A stretch of 64,000 nucleotides of DNA from Serinicoccus chungangensis (GTDB taxonomy: Bacteria > Actinomycetota > Actinomycetes > Actinomycetales > Dermatophilaceae), in assembly GCF_006337125.1 (NCBI RefSeq), contig NZ_CP040887.1, positions 620,001 through 684,000 on the forward strand, written 5' to 3'. The notes beneath the pieces are model-generated. The model had not been told where the DNA came from. It worked only from the letters and a program-made list of their open reading frames with translations, and did no database searches. Shown here one piece after another: positions 1-10,517 of the stretch. The first letter of the stretch is position 1. The number at the start of each line of letters is the position of its first letter. The position numbers were made by a program, and so were the translations under genes.

Positions 1-1
1 C

Positions 2-232
2 CGGACCCAGGCCGACGCGCCCCCGTGGCTCGCGACCGCGGGCGCCGGTGACGTGCTGGCCGGGATCTGCGGGGCGCTGCTGGCCGCGGGGCTGCCGCCG
101 CGGGAGGCGGGCTCCGTCGGGGCCCTCGTGCACGGGCTCGCGGCCCGCCACGCGAACCCCGGCGGACCGGTGCGGGCCACGTCGGTCGCGGGCGCGGTCG
201 CCCCCGTCGTCGCGGCTCTGCTGCGGGACTAG
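2..232 (+). CDS. nnrD: NAD(P)H-hydrate dehydratase, C-terminal part (truncated by window edge)
   Basis: Only the last 76 residues are visible; the start lies outside the window. The enzyme removes water from damaged NADHX/NADPHX with ADP or ATP to restore NAD(P)H. The visible part contains the ribokinase-fold motif TAGAGDVLAG, which holds the catalytic Asp and anion hole, followed by GALVHGLAARHA and ATSVAG. This order is typical of the NnrD C-terminus. The TAG stop is shared base for base with the convergent downstream regulator in a palindromic CTAG. Assignment is confident from the motif; whether the gene is a fused NnrD/NnrE protein cannot be seen. Confidence 0.85.
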   Translation, partial: RTQADAPPWLATAGAGDVLAGICGALLAAGLPPREAGSVGALVHGLAARHANPGGPVRATSVAGAVAPVVAALLRD

Positions 233-696
233 CCCGGGACGCAGTCCGGGCAGGTGACCGACAGCGCGGTATGCCCGAGGTGCGGCAGGTAGCCCCGCTC
301 CGCGAGGTGCCGGTGCGCCGGCTCGAGGACCTCGGCCGGCAGGTCGAGCACCGCCCCGCAGCCGCGGCAGGCGGCGTGGGCGTGCTCGCGCCCGGTGCCG
401 GTGACCCGCGCGGAGAAGTGGTAGCGCGGCGGGGCGTGGTCGAGGTGCACGTGGGTGAGGATGCCCGCGGCGCACAGGTGCTCCAGCGCCCGGTACGTCG
501 TCGCCAGGTGTGTCGCCCCCCGCTCCTGGACGGCCGCGTGGACCTCGGCGACGTCCGGGTGGCCCGGCAGGTCACCCATCGCCTCCAGGACGCGGCGGCG
601 CGGACCCGTCAGCCGGTCCCCGCGCTCCCGGAGCAGGGCGACGGCGGCGCGCACGTCCCCGCGGGGCGCGGCCTGCGCGGGCTCGGGCGTCGGCAT
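229..696 (-). CDS. Fur-family metal-responsive transcriptional regulator
   Basis: A 155-residue Fur-superfamily repressor. The N-terminal winged helix ends in the recognition helix ATTYRALEHL (about residues 65-74). The C-terminal domain has metal-site histidines (HVH at 82-84, HAH at 105-107) and two structural Cys pairs, C110/C113 and C149/C152. The length fits the family. Whether it senses iron, zinc or peroxide (Fur, Zur, PerR) is unclear; the ending SVTCPDC is somewhat Zur-like. I chose the ATG preceded closely by GGAGG; the longer upstream reading overlaps the divergent VOC gene and has no family similarity. It shares a 60-bp intergenic region with that VOC gene. Confidence 0.85.
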   Translation of the reverse strand: MPTPEPAQAAPRGDVRAAVALLRERGDRLTGPRRRVLEAMGDLPGHPDVAEVHAAVQERGATHLATTYRALEHLCAAGILTHVHLDHAPPRYHFSARVTGTGREHAHAACRGCGAVLDLPAEVLEPAHRHLAERGYLPHLGHTALSVTCPDCVPG

Positions 697-744
697 ACCT
701 CCAGTGTGCCTGATGCGGGCTGCCGCCCGGGTCGGCCACGTTGC

Positions 745-750
745 TAGGTT
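745..750 (+). promoter_or_regulatory. -10 element for leaderless VOC gene
   Basis: TAGGTT lies 6 nt before the ATG of the VOC gene. With initiation about 6-7 nt after a -10 box, the transcript would begin at the start codon. No Shine-Dalgarno sequence precedes this start. Confidence 0.5.
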
Positions 751-756
751 GAGGGC

Positions 757-1215
757 ATGGATCAGCGTGTGTCCCTCGTCACCCTGGGGGTGAGCGACCT
801 CGAGCGCGCTCGCGCCTTCTACCAGGCCCTGGGCTGGGAGCCCGGTCCCTCGCCCGACCACATCACCTTCTTCCAGGCCGGCGGCATGGTGGTCGCGCTG
901 TGGGAGCGGGCCGCGCTCGCCGTCGACTCCGGCATCGACGTCGACTCCGACACCGAGGACACGCCGGGCAGCGGCGACTCCTGGGGCGGCAAGGTCGTCG
1001 GGGTCAACCTGCCCAGCGCCGCGGACGTCGACGACCAGATGAAGGACGCCGAGGCCGCGGGAGCCACCGTGCTCCGCCCCGCGAGCACCCGCTTCTGGGG
1101 CGGCTACTCCGGCGTCTTCACCGACCCCGACGGCCACGTGTGGGAGATCGCCCACAACCCGTTCTGGACGGTGACCGACGAGGGCGCGACCCTCCTGGGC
1201 GACGGGCGCGGCTGA
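757..1215 (+). CDS. VOC-fold (glyoxalase/bleomycin-resistance type) protein
   Basis: A 152-residue vicinal-oxygen-chelate protein with two beta-alpha-beta-beta-beta modules. The first starts VSLVTLGVSDLERARAFY and the second ends GVFTDPDGHVWEIAHNP, where the Glu of WEIA is the usual metal ligand. Proteins of this kind are often annotated as glyoxalase-like and the substrate cannot be read from sequence. It is divergent from the Fur-family gene and has a leaderless-type promoter. Two hairpin repeats follow the stop and probably end transcription against the convergent leuA. Family assignment is confident; function is open. Confidence 0.85.
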   Translation: MDQRVSLVTLGVSDLERARAFYQALGWEPGPSPDHITFFQAGGMVVALWERAALAVDSGIDVDSDTEDTPGSGDSWGGKVVGVNLPSAADVDDQMKDAEAAGATVLRPASTRFWGGYSGVFTDPDGHVWEIAHNPFWTVTDEGATLLGDGRG

Positions 1216-1225
1216 GGACACGACC

Positions 1226-1264
1226 GTGCGCGCCGGTGGCCCTGCAGGGGCCACGACCGCGCAC
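1226..1264. repeat. Hairpin repeat copy 1 (bidirectional terminator candidate)
   Basis: A 39-nt imperfect palindrome: outer arms GTGCGCG/CGCGCAC flank inner arms GTGGCCC/GGGGCCAC around TGCA. It lies between the convergent VOC gene and leuA and could terminate both strands. A near-identical copy follows 64 nt later. Confidence 0.7.
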
Positions 1265-1289
1265 GACCAAGGCGTCCGGGCCCTCAACC

Positions 1290-1328
1290 GTGCGCGCCGG
1301 TGGCCCTCCAGGGGCCACGACCGCGCAC
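1290..1328. repeat. Hairpin repeat copy 2 (bidirectional terminator candidate)
   Basis: Second copy of the 39-nt palindromic unit, differing from copy 1 by one base in the loop region (TCCA for TGCA). Paired hairpins at a convergent boundary suit bidirectional termination; duplication of an intergenic repeat is an alternative origin. Confidence 0.7.
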
Positions 1329-1356
1329 CGTCAGGCCGGTCGGGCGCCCCGGCCCC

Positions 1357-3171
<1,815 letters not shown>

Positions 3172-3190
<19 letters not shown>

Positions 3191-3216
3191 CAGCCGAGGA
3201 GGAGCAGGTGAGTCAT
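3172..3216 (-). CDS. leuL: leuA leader peptide (14 residues)
   Basis: A short ORF reading MTHLLLLGCRSETS then TAG, directly upstream of leuA on the same strand. Four consecutive Leu codons (CTG CTC CTC CTC) in 14 residues are the hallmark of a leucine attenuator leader. When charged leucyl-tRNA is scarce the ribosome should stall there and favour leuA expression; that role is inferred from known leader peptides. The start probably lies at or near the 5' end of the mRNA, because a TAGAGT -10 box ends 8 nt before the ATG and no Shine-Dalgarno is visible. The 3' end of the ORF forms the 5' arm of the attenuator stem. Confidence 0.75.
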
Positions 3217-3224
3217 CGCCCCGA

Positions 3225-3255
3225 ACTCTAACTCATGACGATGACGCCGCGTCAA
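3225..3255 (-). promoter_or_regulatory. Promoter of leuL-leuA, inside the terC 3' end
   Basis: On the minus strand TTGACG (3250-3255) and TAGAGT (3225-3230) are separated by 19 nt; a 17-nt spacing reaches GTTAGA two bases earlier. The -35 box lies within the last terC codons and the -10 just after the terC stop. Confidence 0.55.
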
Positions 3256-4249
3256 CCCGGGACCGGGCGTCGCGTCGCTCGGCGACCACGCTGGTGAGCA
3301 CGGTCACCGCGAGGATGCCCACGATCACCAGCAGCGAGGCCAGCGTGGGGACGGTGGGGACGCCCTCCCAGACGCCGTGCGCCCAGTGCAGCACCAGCTT
3401 GACCCCGATGAAGGCGAGGATGAGCGACAGCCCGTAGCCGAGGTGGCGCAGCTGGCCCAGGGCACCCTCGAGGACGAAGTAGAGGGCGCGCAGCCCCAGC
3501 AGAGCGAAGGCGTTGGTGACGAAGACGAGGTAGGGGTCGCCGGTGATGCCGTAGACCGCGGGGACGGAGTCGACGGCGAAGACGACGTCGGTGCCGAGGA
3601 TCGCCAGGGCCACGAGGGCGAAGGGGGTGAGCGCCCGGCGGCCCCCCTCCCGGACCGTGAAGCGGGTGCCGCGGTAGTCGTCGGTGACGGCGAAGAAGCG
3701 CCGGGTGAGGCGCACCGCGGGCAGCTTGGCCACCTCCACGTGGCTGTCCTCGCGGGCGTCCTTGAGGACCTTCCACGCGGTGGCCAGGAGGATGAGCCCG
3801 AAGACGAGGAAGGTGATCGCGAAGTTGGCGATGAGGGCTGCGCCCAGGGCGATGAAGACGCCGCGGAGCACCAGCGCGCCGATGATGCCGATGAGCAGCA
3901 CCCGCTGCTGCAGCTCGCGGGGCACGGCGAAGGCGCTGAGGATGAGGATGAAGACGAAGAGGTTGTCGACCGACAACGACTTCTCGACGAGGTAGCCGGT
4001 GTAGTACTCCAGCCCGGTCTGGCTCCCGAACTGCTGCCAGATCCACAGCCCGAAGAGCAGCGGCAGCGCCAGGTAGAAGGCCGACCACGCCAGGGCCTCC
4101 TTCATCGACACCGCGTGCGGCCGACGGGTGAGGACCATGTCGAAGGCCAGCAGCAGCACGACGCCGCCGAGCGTGAGCGCCCACAGCATCGGGTCGGCGA
4201 TGCTCGTGGACGAGGCGGTGTCGGCGGGGGCCAGGGGGAAGGGCGTCAT
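3233..4249 (-). CDS. terC: TerC-family integral membrane protein, probable Mn2+ exporter
   Basis: 338 residues with eight or nine hydrophobic segments. Conserved TerC signatures are present: EKSLSVDNLFVFILI with its acidic residues in one membrane helix, and GTDVVFAVDSVPAVYGIT in a later one. TerC/Alx proteins export Mn2+ or help metallate secreted enzymes, and the manganese-type riboswitch upstream supports a manganese role here. A Shine-Dalgarno GAGGA precedes the ATG. The C-terminal tail is basic and cytoplasmic-looking. The gene lies between leuCD and leuA but has its own promoter and leader, so it is probably not a leucine-regulon gene. Confidence 0.92.
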   Translation of the reverse strand: MTPFPLAPADTASSTSIADPMLWALTLGGVVLLLAFDMVLTRRPHAVSMKEALAWSAFYLALPLLFGLWIWQQFGSQTGLEYYTGYLVEKSLSVDNLFVFILILSAFAVPRELQQRVLLIGIIGALVLRGVFIALGAALIANFAITFLVFGLILLATAWKVLKDAREDSHVEVAKLPAVRLTRRFFAVTDDYRGTRFTVREGGRRALTPFALVALAILGTDVVFAVDSVPAVYGITGDPYLVFVTNAFALLGLRALYFVLEGALGQLRHLGYGLSLILAFIGVKLVLHWAHGVWEGVPTVPTLASLLVIVGILAVTVLTSVVAERRDARSRVDAASSS

Positions 4250-4276
4250 CAGGGGTCCTCTCGATCACGACGCGCG

Positions 4277-4380
4277 GATCGAGGTCTCTTTCACCCTGGG
4301 GGCAGGGCGCGCGCCGAGCGGGGCACGGGCCCCGCGTAGTGACCGACGCGGCGTTCGGGAAATACTCCCCTCGAGGTGGC
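4277..4380 (-). ncRNA. yybP-ykoY (manganese) riboswitch upstream of terC
   Basis: On the minus strand the leader contains the hallmark GGGGAGTA just after the 5' P1 arm ACCTCGA. The 3' partner GAGACCTCGAT pairs back to close P1. Between them lie GC-rich hairpins, including an arm with GCCGCG and CGGGGCCCGTGCCCCG. This motif pair and the position before a TerC gene match the yybP-ykoY class, which binds Mn2+ and turns on exporter expression. Identification rests on motif recognition without a covariance-model score. Confidence 0.85.
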
Positions 4381-4382
4381 TC

Positions 4383-4412
4383 AGCCTAGGAAGGCCGGGG
4401 CAGGGGTGTCAA
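4383..4412 (-). promoter_or_regulatory. Promoter of terC riboswitch leader
   Basis: TTGACA (4407-4412) and TAGGCT (4383-4388) on the minus strand are separated by 18 nt, one of the best sigma-70/HrdB-type promoters in the window. Initiation about 7 nt downstream would start the RNA just before the riboswitch P1 arm. Confidence 0.75.
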
Positions 4413-4420
4413 CGCGACCG

Positions 4421-4456
4421 GCGCGTCGCCGGCGACCCGCCGCACCCGGCGGCCGA
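4421..4456 (-). terminator. Possible terminator after leuD
   Basis: Overlapping GC-rich inverted repeats (CCGCC/GGCGG and the palindrome TCGCCGGCGA) follow the leuD stop and precede the terC promoter. No U-tract is present, so this is only a plausible terminator. Confidence 0.3.
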
Positions 4457-4457
4457 C

Positions 4458-5057
4458 TCAGCCGACGGCGGGGGTGACGGTCGGCTTCCAGGACGGCCGT
4501 CCGCGCTCGAAGGCCGAGATGTCGTCCTCGTGACCCAGGGTCAGCGAGATGTCGTCCAGCCCGTTCTCCAGGCGCCAGGCGACGTAGTCGTCCACGCCGA
4601 AGGTCGCCACCAGGTCGCCGCAGGTGACCGAGCGCGCCGGCAGGTCGACGGTGATCTCGGTGCCGGGCTCGGCCTCGAGCATCTTCCAGATGAGCTCGAT
4701 GTCGCCCTGGTCGAGCTGGGCGGCGAGCAGCCCCTGCTTGCCCGAGTTGCCGCGGAAGATGTCCCCGAACCGGCTGGACAGCACGGCCCGGAAGCCGTAC
4801 TGCTGCAACGCCCACACCGCGTGCTCGCGGCTGGACCCGGTGCCGAAGTCCGGGCCGGCGACGAGGACCGAGCCGCGCGCGTAGGGCTCGGTGTTGAGGA
4901 CGAAGGAGGGGTCCTCGCGCCAGCGCGAGAACAGGCCCTGGTCGAAGCCGGTGCGGGAGACCTGCTTGAGCCACTGGGCGGGGATGATCTGGTCGGTGTC
5001 GACGTCGGAGCGGCGCAGCGGGACGCCGATCCCGGTATGCGTGGTGAAGGGCTCCAT
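4458..5057 (-). CDS. leuD: 3-isopropylmalate dehydratase small subunit
   Basis: 199 residues. With LeuC it isomerises 2-isopropylmalate to 3-isopropylmalate. The swivelling domain is evident from [14 protein letters not shown] near the N-terminus, the [17 protein letters not shown] loop and [14 protein letters not shown]. The start MEPFTTHTG was chosen because its ATG shares one base with the leuC stop (TGATG); the longer upstream reading runs through leuC. Length matches the family (about 195-205). Translation is probably coupled to leuC. Confidence 0.96.
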   Translation of the reverse strand: MEPFTTHTGIGVPLRRSDVDTDQIIPAQWLKQVSRTGFDQGLFSRWREDPSFVLNTEPYARGSVLVAGPDFGTGSSREHAVWALQQYGFRAVLSSRFGDIFRGNSGKQGLLAAQLDQGDIELIWKMLEAEPGTEITVDLPARSVTCGDLVATFGVDDYVAWRLENGLDDISLTLGHEDDISAFERGRPSWKPTVTPAVG

Positions 5058-6493
5058 CAGACCGTCACCTCCTGAGGCTCGCGGGCGGGGTCGAGGTCGG
5101 CGGGGGAGGACAGGGTGCCGCGGACCGCGGTGGCCGCGGCCACCGCGGGCGAGACCAGGTGGGTCCGGCCCCGGGCGCCCTGGCGGCCCTCGAAGTTGCG
5201 GTTGGAGGTCGAGGCGCAGCGCTCCTCGGGGGCGAGCTGGTCGGGGTTCATGCCGAGGCACATCGAGCACCCGGCCAACCGCCACTCGGCCCCGGCGCCG
5301 GTGAAGACCGTGTCCAGGCCCTCCTCCTCCGCCTGCTGGCGCACGGCGTGCGACCCGGGCACGACGAGCATCCGGACCCCGTCAGCGACCCGGCGCCCGC
5401 GCAGCACGTCGGCCGCCAGGCGCAGGTCCTCGATGCGCCCGTTGGTGCAGGAGCCGAGGAAGACGGCGTCCACGGCGATCTCCCGCATCGGTGTCCCGGC
5501 GCTCAGACCCATGTAGTCCAGGGCGCGGCGGGCGGTGTCCTGGGCGTCGTCGTCGCCGGCCAGCGCCGGGTCGGGGACGGCCTCGCCCAGCTGCACCGAC
5601 TGGCCGGGGTTGGTGCCCCAGGTGACGTAGGGGGTGAGCGAGGCGGCGTCGATGACGACCTCGGCGTCGAACACCGCGTCCTCGTCGGTGCGCAGCTCCC
5701 GCCACGCGGCCACGGCGGCGTCCCAGTCGGCGCCCGTCGGCGCGTGCGGCCGCCCTCGCAGGTAGGCGAAGGTCGTCTCGTCCGGGGCCACCATGCCGGC
5801 CCGGGCCCCCGCCTCGATCGACATGTTGCAGATGGTCATGCGGCCCTCCATGGAGAGCGACTCGATGGCCGACCCGCGGTACTCCAGCACGTAGCCCTGA
5901 CCGCCTCCGGTGCCGATCCGGTGGATGACCGCCAGGATGACGTCCTTGGCCCCCACGCCCTCGGGCAGCTGGCCGTCGACGGTGATCGCCATGGTGCGGA
6001 AGGGGCGCAGCGGCAGGGTCTGGGTGGCCAGCACGTGCTCGACCTCGGAGGTGCCGATCCCGAAGGCCAGGGCACCGAAGGCGCCGTGGGTCGAGGTGTG
6101 GCTGTCGCCGCAGACGATCGTCATCCCGGGCTGGGTGAGACCGAGCTCGGGGCCGATGACGTGGACGATGCCCTGCCCCCGGTGCCCCCGCTCGTGGTGG
6201 ACGATCCCGAACTCCGCGCAGTTGGTCCGCAGCGCCTCCAGCTGCGTGCGGGAGGTGAGGTCGGTGACCGGGCCCAGCGTGGTCGGCACGTTGTGGTCCT
6301 CGGTGGCCAGGGTGAGGTCGGGGCGGCGCACCGGCCGGCCCTTCTCCCGGAGGCCGTCGAAGGCCTGCGGGCTGGTGACCTCGTGGACCAGGTGCAGGTC
6401 GATGTAGAGCAGGTCGGGCTCTCCGTCGGCGGAGCGCACGACGTGCTGGGCCCAGAGCTTCTCGGCCATCGTCAGCCCGGATGACGCGGACAT
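5057..6493 (-). CDS. leuC: 3-isopropylmalate dehydratase large subunit
   Basis: 478 residues, an aconitase-family enzyme that carries the [4Fe-4S] cluster. Cluster ligands are seen in GSCTNGR and the later GCSMCLGMN pair. [13 protein letters not shown] and the N-terminal [11 protein letters not shown] segment are also characteristic. The start at MSASSGLT is preceded by a weak GGAAGGG; a second Met six residues before KLW is possible. The very long upstream reading runs antisense into leuB and is rejected. It is divergent from leuB across a region of about 100 bp that probably carries shared control elements. Confidence 0.96.
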   Translation of the reverse strand: MSASSGLTMAEKLWAQHVVRSADGEPDLLYIDLHLVHEVTSPQAFDGLREKGRPVRRPDLTLATEDHNVPTTLGPVTDLTSRTQLEALRTNCAEFGIVHHERGHRGQGIVHVIGPELGLTQPGMTIVCGDSHTSTHGAFGALAFGIGTSEVEHVLATQTLPLRPFRTMAITVDGQLPEGVGAKDVILAVIHRIGTGGGQGYVLEYRGSAIESLSMEGRMTICNMSIEAGARAGMVAPDETTFAYLRGRPHAPTGADWDAAVAAWRELRTDEDAVFDAEVVIDAASLTPYVTWGTNPGQSVQLGEAVPDPALAGDDDAQDTARRALDYMGLSAGTPMREIAVDAVFLGSCTNGRIEDLRLAADVLRGRRVADGVRMLVVPGSHAVRQQAEEEGLDTVFTGAGAEWRLAGCSMCLGMNPDQLAPEERCASTSNRNFEGRQGARGRTHLVSPAVAAATAVRGTLSSPADLDPAREPQEVTV

Positions 6494-6590
6494 GGGTCGA
6501 CCCTTCCGTTTCGCTGGTGGGGGCGGTGCGAGACAATGACGCCACTGTAAGCCCATCCCTTGACGTGACGTCACGGAGGTCCGACGACTC
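6494..6590. promoter_or_regulatory. Divergent leuC/leuB control region
   Basis: A 97-bp gap between divergent genes. It holds a perfect decamer palindrome GTGACGTCAC (6565-6574), a TTGACG hexamer just before it and the leuB Shine-Dalgarno GGAGGT. A looser dyad, ACAATGACGCCACTGT, lies nearer leuC. In other actinobacteria leuCD is controlled by an IclR-type regulator (NdgR/LtbR), but no such gene is adjacent here. Confidence 0.4.
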
Positions 6591-7699
6591 ATGCGTTCCC
6601 ACTCCATCGCAGTGCTGCCCGGTGACGGTGTCGGCCCGGAGGTGACCTCGGCGGCCCTCGAGGTCCTCGACGCGGCCCAGGACGTCTTCGGTTTCACCAC
6701 CGAGCGCACCGACGTCCCGCTCGGCGCCGAGCACTACCTGCGGACGGGTGAGCTCCTCACCGAGGAGATGGTCGAGCGGCTGCGCGCGCACGACGCCATC
6801 CTCTTCGGCGCGATCGGCAGCCCCCTGGCGCCCCCGGGGGTCCTGGAGCGCGGGATCATCCTCGCCCTGCGCGGCGCCATGCAGCAGGCGGTCAACCTGC
6901 GCCCGGTCCGGCTCTACCCCGGGGTGCCGACCCCGGTCGACGGGCTCACGCCGCAGCGGTGCGACCTCGTCGTCGTCCGGGAGAACACCGAGGGCTCCTA
7001 CGTCGCCCAGGGCAGCGCGGTGCACCGCGGGACCCCGGCGTGGACGGCCGTGCAGGAGTCGGTCAACACCTGGTACGCCGTGGAGCGGGCGGTCGACTTC
7101 GCCTTCCGCCTGGCCTCGGTCCGTCGGCGCCGGCTGACGCTGTGCCACAAGACCAACGTCCTGGTGGAGGCGGGGGCCCTGTGGTCGGCGGTCGTCGAGG
7201 AGGTCGGGCGCCGCTACCCGGACGTCGAGACCGACTACGTGCACGTGGACGCCATGTGCATGCACCTGCCGGTCAGCCCGGAGCGCTTCGACGTGGTCGT
7301 CACCGACAACCTCTTCGGGGACATCGTCACCGACCTCGGGGCGGTCCTGCAGGGAGGGCTGGGGGTGGCCGCCAGCGGCAACCTCAACCTGGGGGGCCAG
7401 GCGCCGAGCATGTTCGAGCCCGTCCACGGCTCGGCCCCCGACATCGCCGGACGCGGGTGGGCCAACCCTGCCGGCGCCTGCCTCTCGCTCGCCATGATGC
7501 TGGGCCACCTGGGCGAGGGGGAGGCCGCGGCCGCCGTCGAGGGGGCGACCGCCCAGGTCCTCGCCGACCTGCCGGCCCTGGCCGGGGAGGCGATGGGGGC
7601 CAGCACCGGTGAGCTCGGCCGGAGGATCGCCGACGCCGTGGGACGGCGCCCCGCCGTCGAGGGCAGCCTCATGAGCCAGCTCGCCCAGGTGATGTCGGC

Positions 7700-7703
<4 letters not shown>
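6591..7703 (+). CDS. leuB: 3-isopropylmalate dehydrogenase
   Basis: 370 residues. NAD-dependent oxidative decarboxylation of 3-isopropylmalate, third step of leucine synthesis. Seen: [10 protein letters not shown] at the N-terminus, the substrate-binding [10 protein letters not shown], the Lys of CHKTNVL, the metal-binding [14 protein letters not shown] and the NAD loop [14 protein letters not shown]. The order fits the shorter actinobacterial LeuB form. A GGAGGT lies upstream of the ATG. Its TGA overlaps the GTG of alr (GTGA), so leuB, alr, tsaE and the phosphatase gene form a translationally coupled run. Confidence 0.96.
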
Positions 7704-8877
<1,174 letters not shown>

Positions 8878-8881
<4 letters not shown>

Positions 8882-9360
8882 GCGAGCAGGTCGAGCTGCC
8901 CGCCGCCGAGGACACCCGGGCACTGGGACGTCGTCTGGGCGCTCGGCTCCGGGCCGGCGACCTCGTGGTCCTCACGGGCGACCTCGGAGCCGGGAAGACC
9001 ACCCTCACCCAGGGCCTGGGCGAGGGTCTGGGGGTGCGGGGCCCGGTGACCTCGCCGACCTTCGTCATCGCCCGGGTGCACCCCTCCACGACCGGCGGGC
9101 CGGACCTGGTCCACGTCGACGCCTACCGTCTCGCCGACGGCGCCGAGCTCGACGACCTCGACCTCGACGCCTCCCTCGAGGAGTCGGTCACCGTGGTCGA
9201 GTGGGGGGAGGGTCTGGCCGAGGTGCTGACCCAGGACCGGTTGGAGGTGCTCCTGCAGCGCTCCGGCAGCGAGGCCGCCGAGGACCAGGCCCGCCGCGCC
9301 GTGCTGCGGGGCCGTGGCCCCCGGTGGGCCGGGGGCGTGCTGGAGGGGGAGGCCCCGTGA
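8878..9360 (+). CDS. tsaE: tRNA threonylcarbamoyladenosine biosynthesis ATPase TsaE
   Basis: 160 residues. The ATPase partner in the t6A37 tRNA modification complex with TsaB and TsaD. The Walker A motif GDLGAGKTT has Lys40, SPTFVIAR is the switch-like segment, and HVDAYRL plus VVEWGEG are conserved downstream. I chose the GTG overlapping the alr stop; the longer upstream frame runs inside alr. The usual downstream tsaB-rimI-tsaD genes are not next; a tyrosine phosphatase gene follows instead. The TsaC-type enzyme that makes the substrate is encoded about 25 kb away. Confidence 0.94.
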
Positions 9361-9932
9361 GCGTGGCCCCGACCGTCCTCGTCGTGTGCACCGGCAACGT
9401 CTGCCGCTCGCCGATGCTCGAGCGGCTCCTCCAGCGGGAGGTCGACGCGGCCCACGGGCCGGGCGTGGTGGCGGTCCGATCGGCCGGCACCCGGGCGCTG
9501 GTGGGGTCCGCCATGGACGAGCGCTCCGCCCGGCTGCTCCGGCGGCTGGGGGGCGACCCCGAGGGCTTCGCGGCGCGGTTGCTGACCGAGCAGGTCGTGG
9601 CGGCCTCGGACCTCGTCCTCACGGCGACGCCGGAGCACCGCTCGGACGTGGTGCGGCTCGACCCGCGGGCGCTGCGCCGGACGTTCACCGTCCACGAGTT
9701 CGCCGCCCTCGCCGACGCCGTCCCGGCGCACGAGCGGCCGCGGTGGGAGGACCCCGCCGAGGCGCTGGCCGGGCTGGCCCGCTCCGCGCGGGCGCAGCGG
9801 GGGGCGGTGGGACGACCGTCGTCCACCGGCCTCGTCGACCCCTACCGTCGCCCGGACGAGGTGTACGCCGCCCTCAAGCAGCAGGTCCGTGAGGTCCTGC
9901 CCGCGCTGGCCCGGGCGCTCGGTCAGGGCTGA
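9357..9932 (+). CDS. Low-molecular-weight protein-tyrosine phosphatase
   Basis: 191 residues. The N-terminal P-loop CTGNVCRS gives the CX5R signature with Cys11 and Arg17, and the general-acid loop is the DP of GLVDPYRRP near the C-terminus. Compared with classical enzymes (about 155 residues) there is an extra mid-region rich in Ala and Arg. It starts by GTGA overlap with tsaE. A priming glycosyltransferase for exopolysaccharide lies just beyond, so a Wzb-like role in polysaccharide control is plausible, though inferred only from proximity. The stop overlaps the convergent S26 protease gene by 10 bp. Confidence 0.9.
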   Translation: MSVAPTVLVVCTGNVCRSPMLERLLQREVDAAHGPGVVAVRSAGTRALVGSAMDERSARLLRRLGGDPEGFAARLLTEQVVAASDLVLTATPEHRSDVVRLDPRALRRTFTVHEFAALADAVPAHERPRWEDPAEALAGLARSARAQRGAVGRPSSTGLVDPYRRPDEVYAALKQQVREVLPALARALGQG

Positions 9933-10291
9933 GCGGCCCGCCGGAGCAGGCGCGGCGGGCGCGCCGGCCGCCACCGGGGCAGCCGCAGCAGGGCCACGGC
10001 GATCAGGGCGCCGGGGGTGAGGTGCCCCAGCTGGCGGGAGTCCGTGCCGGTGCCGTCGGAGCTGACCCAGAGCGCGCCGTCCGGGCGCACCGAGGTGAGG
10101 CGCTTGACCGCGACCGGGCGGGGCAGGCCCTGCGCGTCGGGCGGGAGCGAGACGACGACGACCGCGCCGACGCGGGGCCGCCCCCCGTGCAGGACCACGA
10201 GGGTGTCCCCGGCCTCGAGGGTGGGCGACATCGAGCTGCCCGAGACGCGCGCGAGGCCGAGGCGGCGCGCGTGCTGACGAGAGGTGGGCAC
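9923..10291 (-). CDS. S26-family (signal-peptidase-like) serine protease, small form
   Basis: 122 residues with the S26 catalytic dyad: Ser20 in VSGSSMSPTLEAGD and Lys63 in PVAVKRLTSV. SSDGTGTDSRQLG resembles the family's GDN.xxSRxxG box. It lacks the N-terminal membrane anchor of type I signal peptidases and resembles the short nickel-superoxide-dismutase maturation proteases, but no sodN is in the window. The GTG start was chosen because a TAGGTT -10 box sits 7 nt upstream, giving a leaderless mRNA; a longer in-frame start 29 codons upstream lacks family similarity. The C-terminal tail is strongly basic. Confidence 0.75.
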   Translation of the reverse strand: MPTSRQHARRLGLARVSGSSMSPTLEAGDTLVVLHGGRPRVGAVVVVSLPPDAQGLPRPVAVKRLTSVRPDGALWVSSDGTGTDSRQLGHLTPGALIAVALLRLPRWRPARPPRLLRRAAQP

Positions 10292-10298
10292 GAGGGCT

Positions 10299-10304
10299 AA
10301 CCTA
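10299..10304 (-). promoter_or_regulatory. -10 element for leaderless S26 protease gene
   Basis: TAGGTT on the minus strand ends 7 nt before the chosen GTG. No Shine-Dalgarno is visible. It supports the shorter reading of the protease. Confidence 0.5.
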
Positions 10305-10379
10305 GGTGACCGAGGGGGAGTCGAGGACGACGCCCAGGCATACCCAGGGGAACCAGAGGTTGTCGGGCAGTCGAACATC

Positions 10380-10502
10380 GGGGGAGTTTCGGGGTAGACG
10401 TGCCGCCGGTTCGGTGCTTAACTGAGAAGTAGGTAAAGATTTGGCAAGGGGATTTGCTCTGGGGAGAGCATTCTTCGCGCAGGGACAGGATGGAAATCTC
10501 CC
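10380..10502 (+). promoter_or_regulatory. Locally AT-rich promoter region before the priming glycosyltransferase
   Basis: This stretch is markedly richer in A and T than its surroundings, with GTAGGTAAAGATTTGGC and GGATTTGCTC. It probably holds the promoter of the exopolysaccharide gene. TTGGCA is a candidate -35, but no convincing -10 pairing can be fixed by eye. Confidence 0.35.
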
Positions 10503-10517
10503 GTGACCGTGATCACA
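10502..10517 (+). promoter_or_regulatory. CRP/GlxR-like dyad on the start codon
   Basis: CGTGACCGTGATCACA has the form YGTGA-N6-TCACA, one base from the CRP/GlxR consensus, and overlaps the GTG start. Binding there would block initiation. It may be chance, since it encodes Val-Thr-Val-Ile-Thr. Confidence 0.25.
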
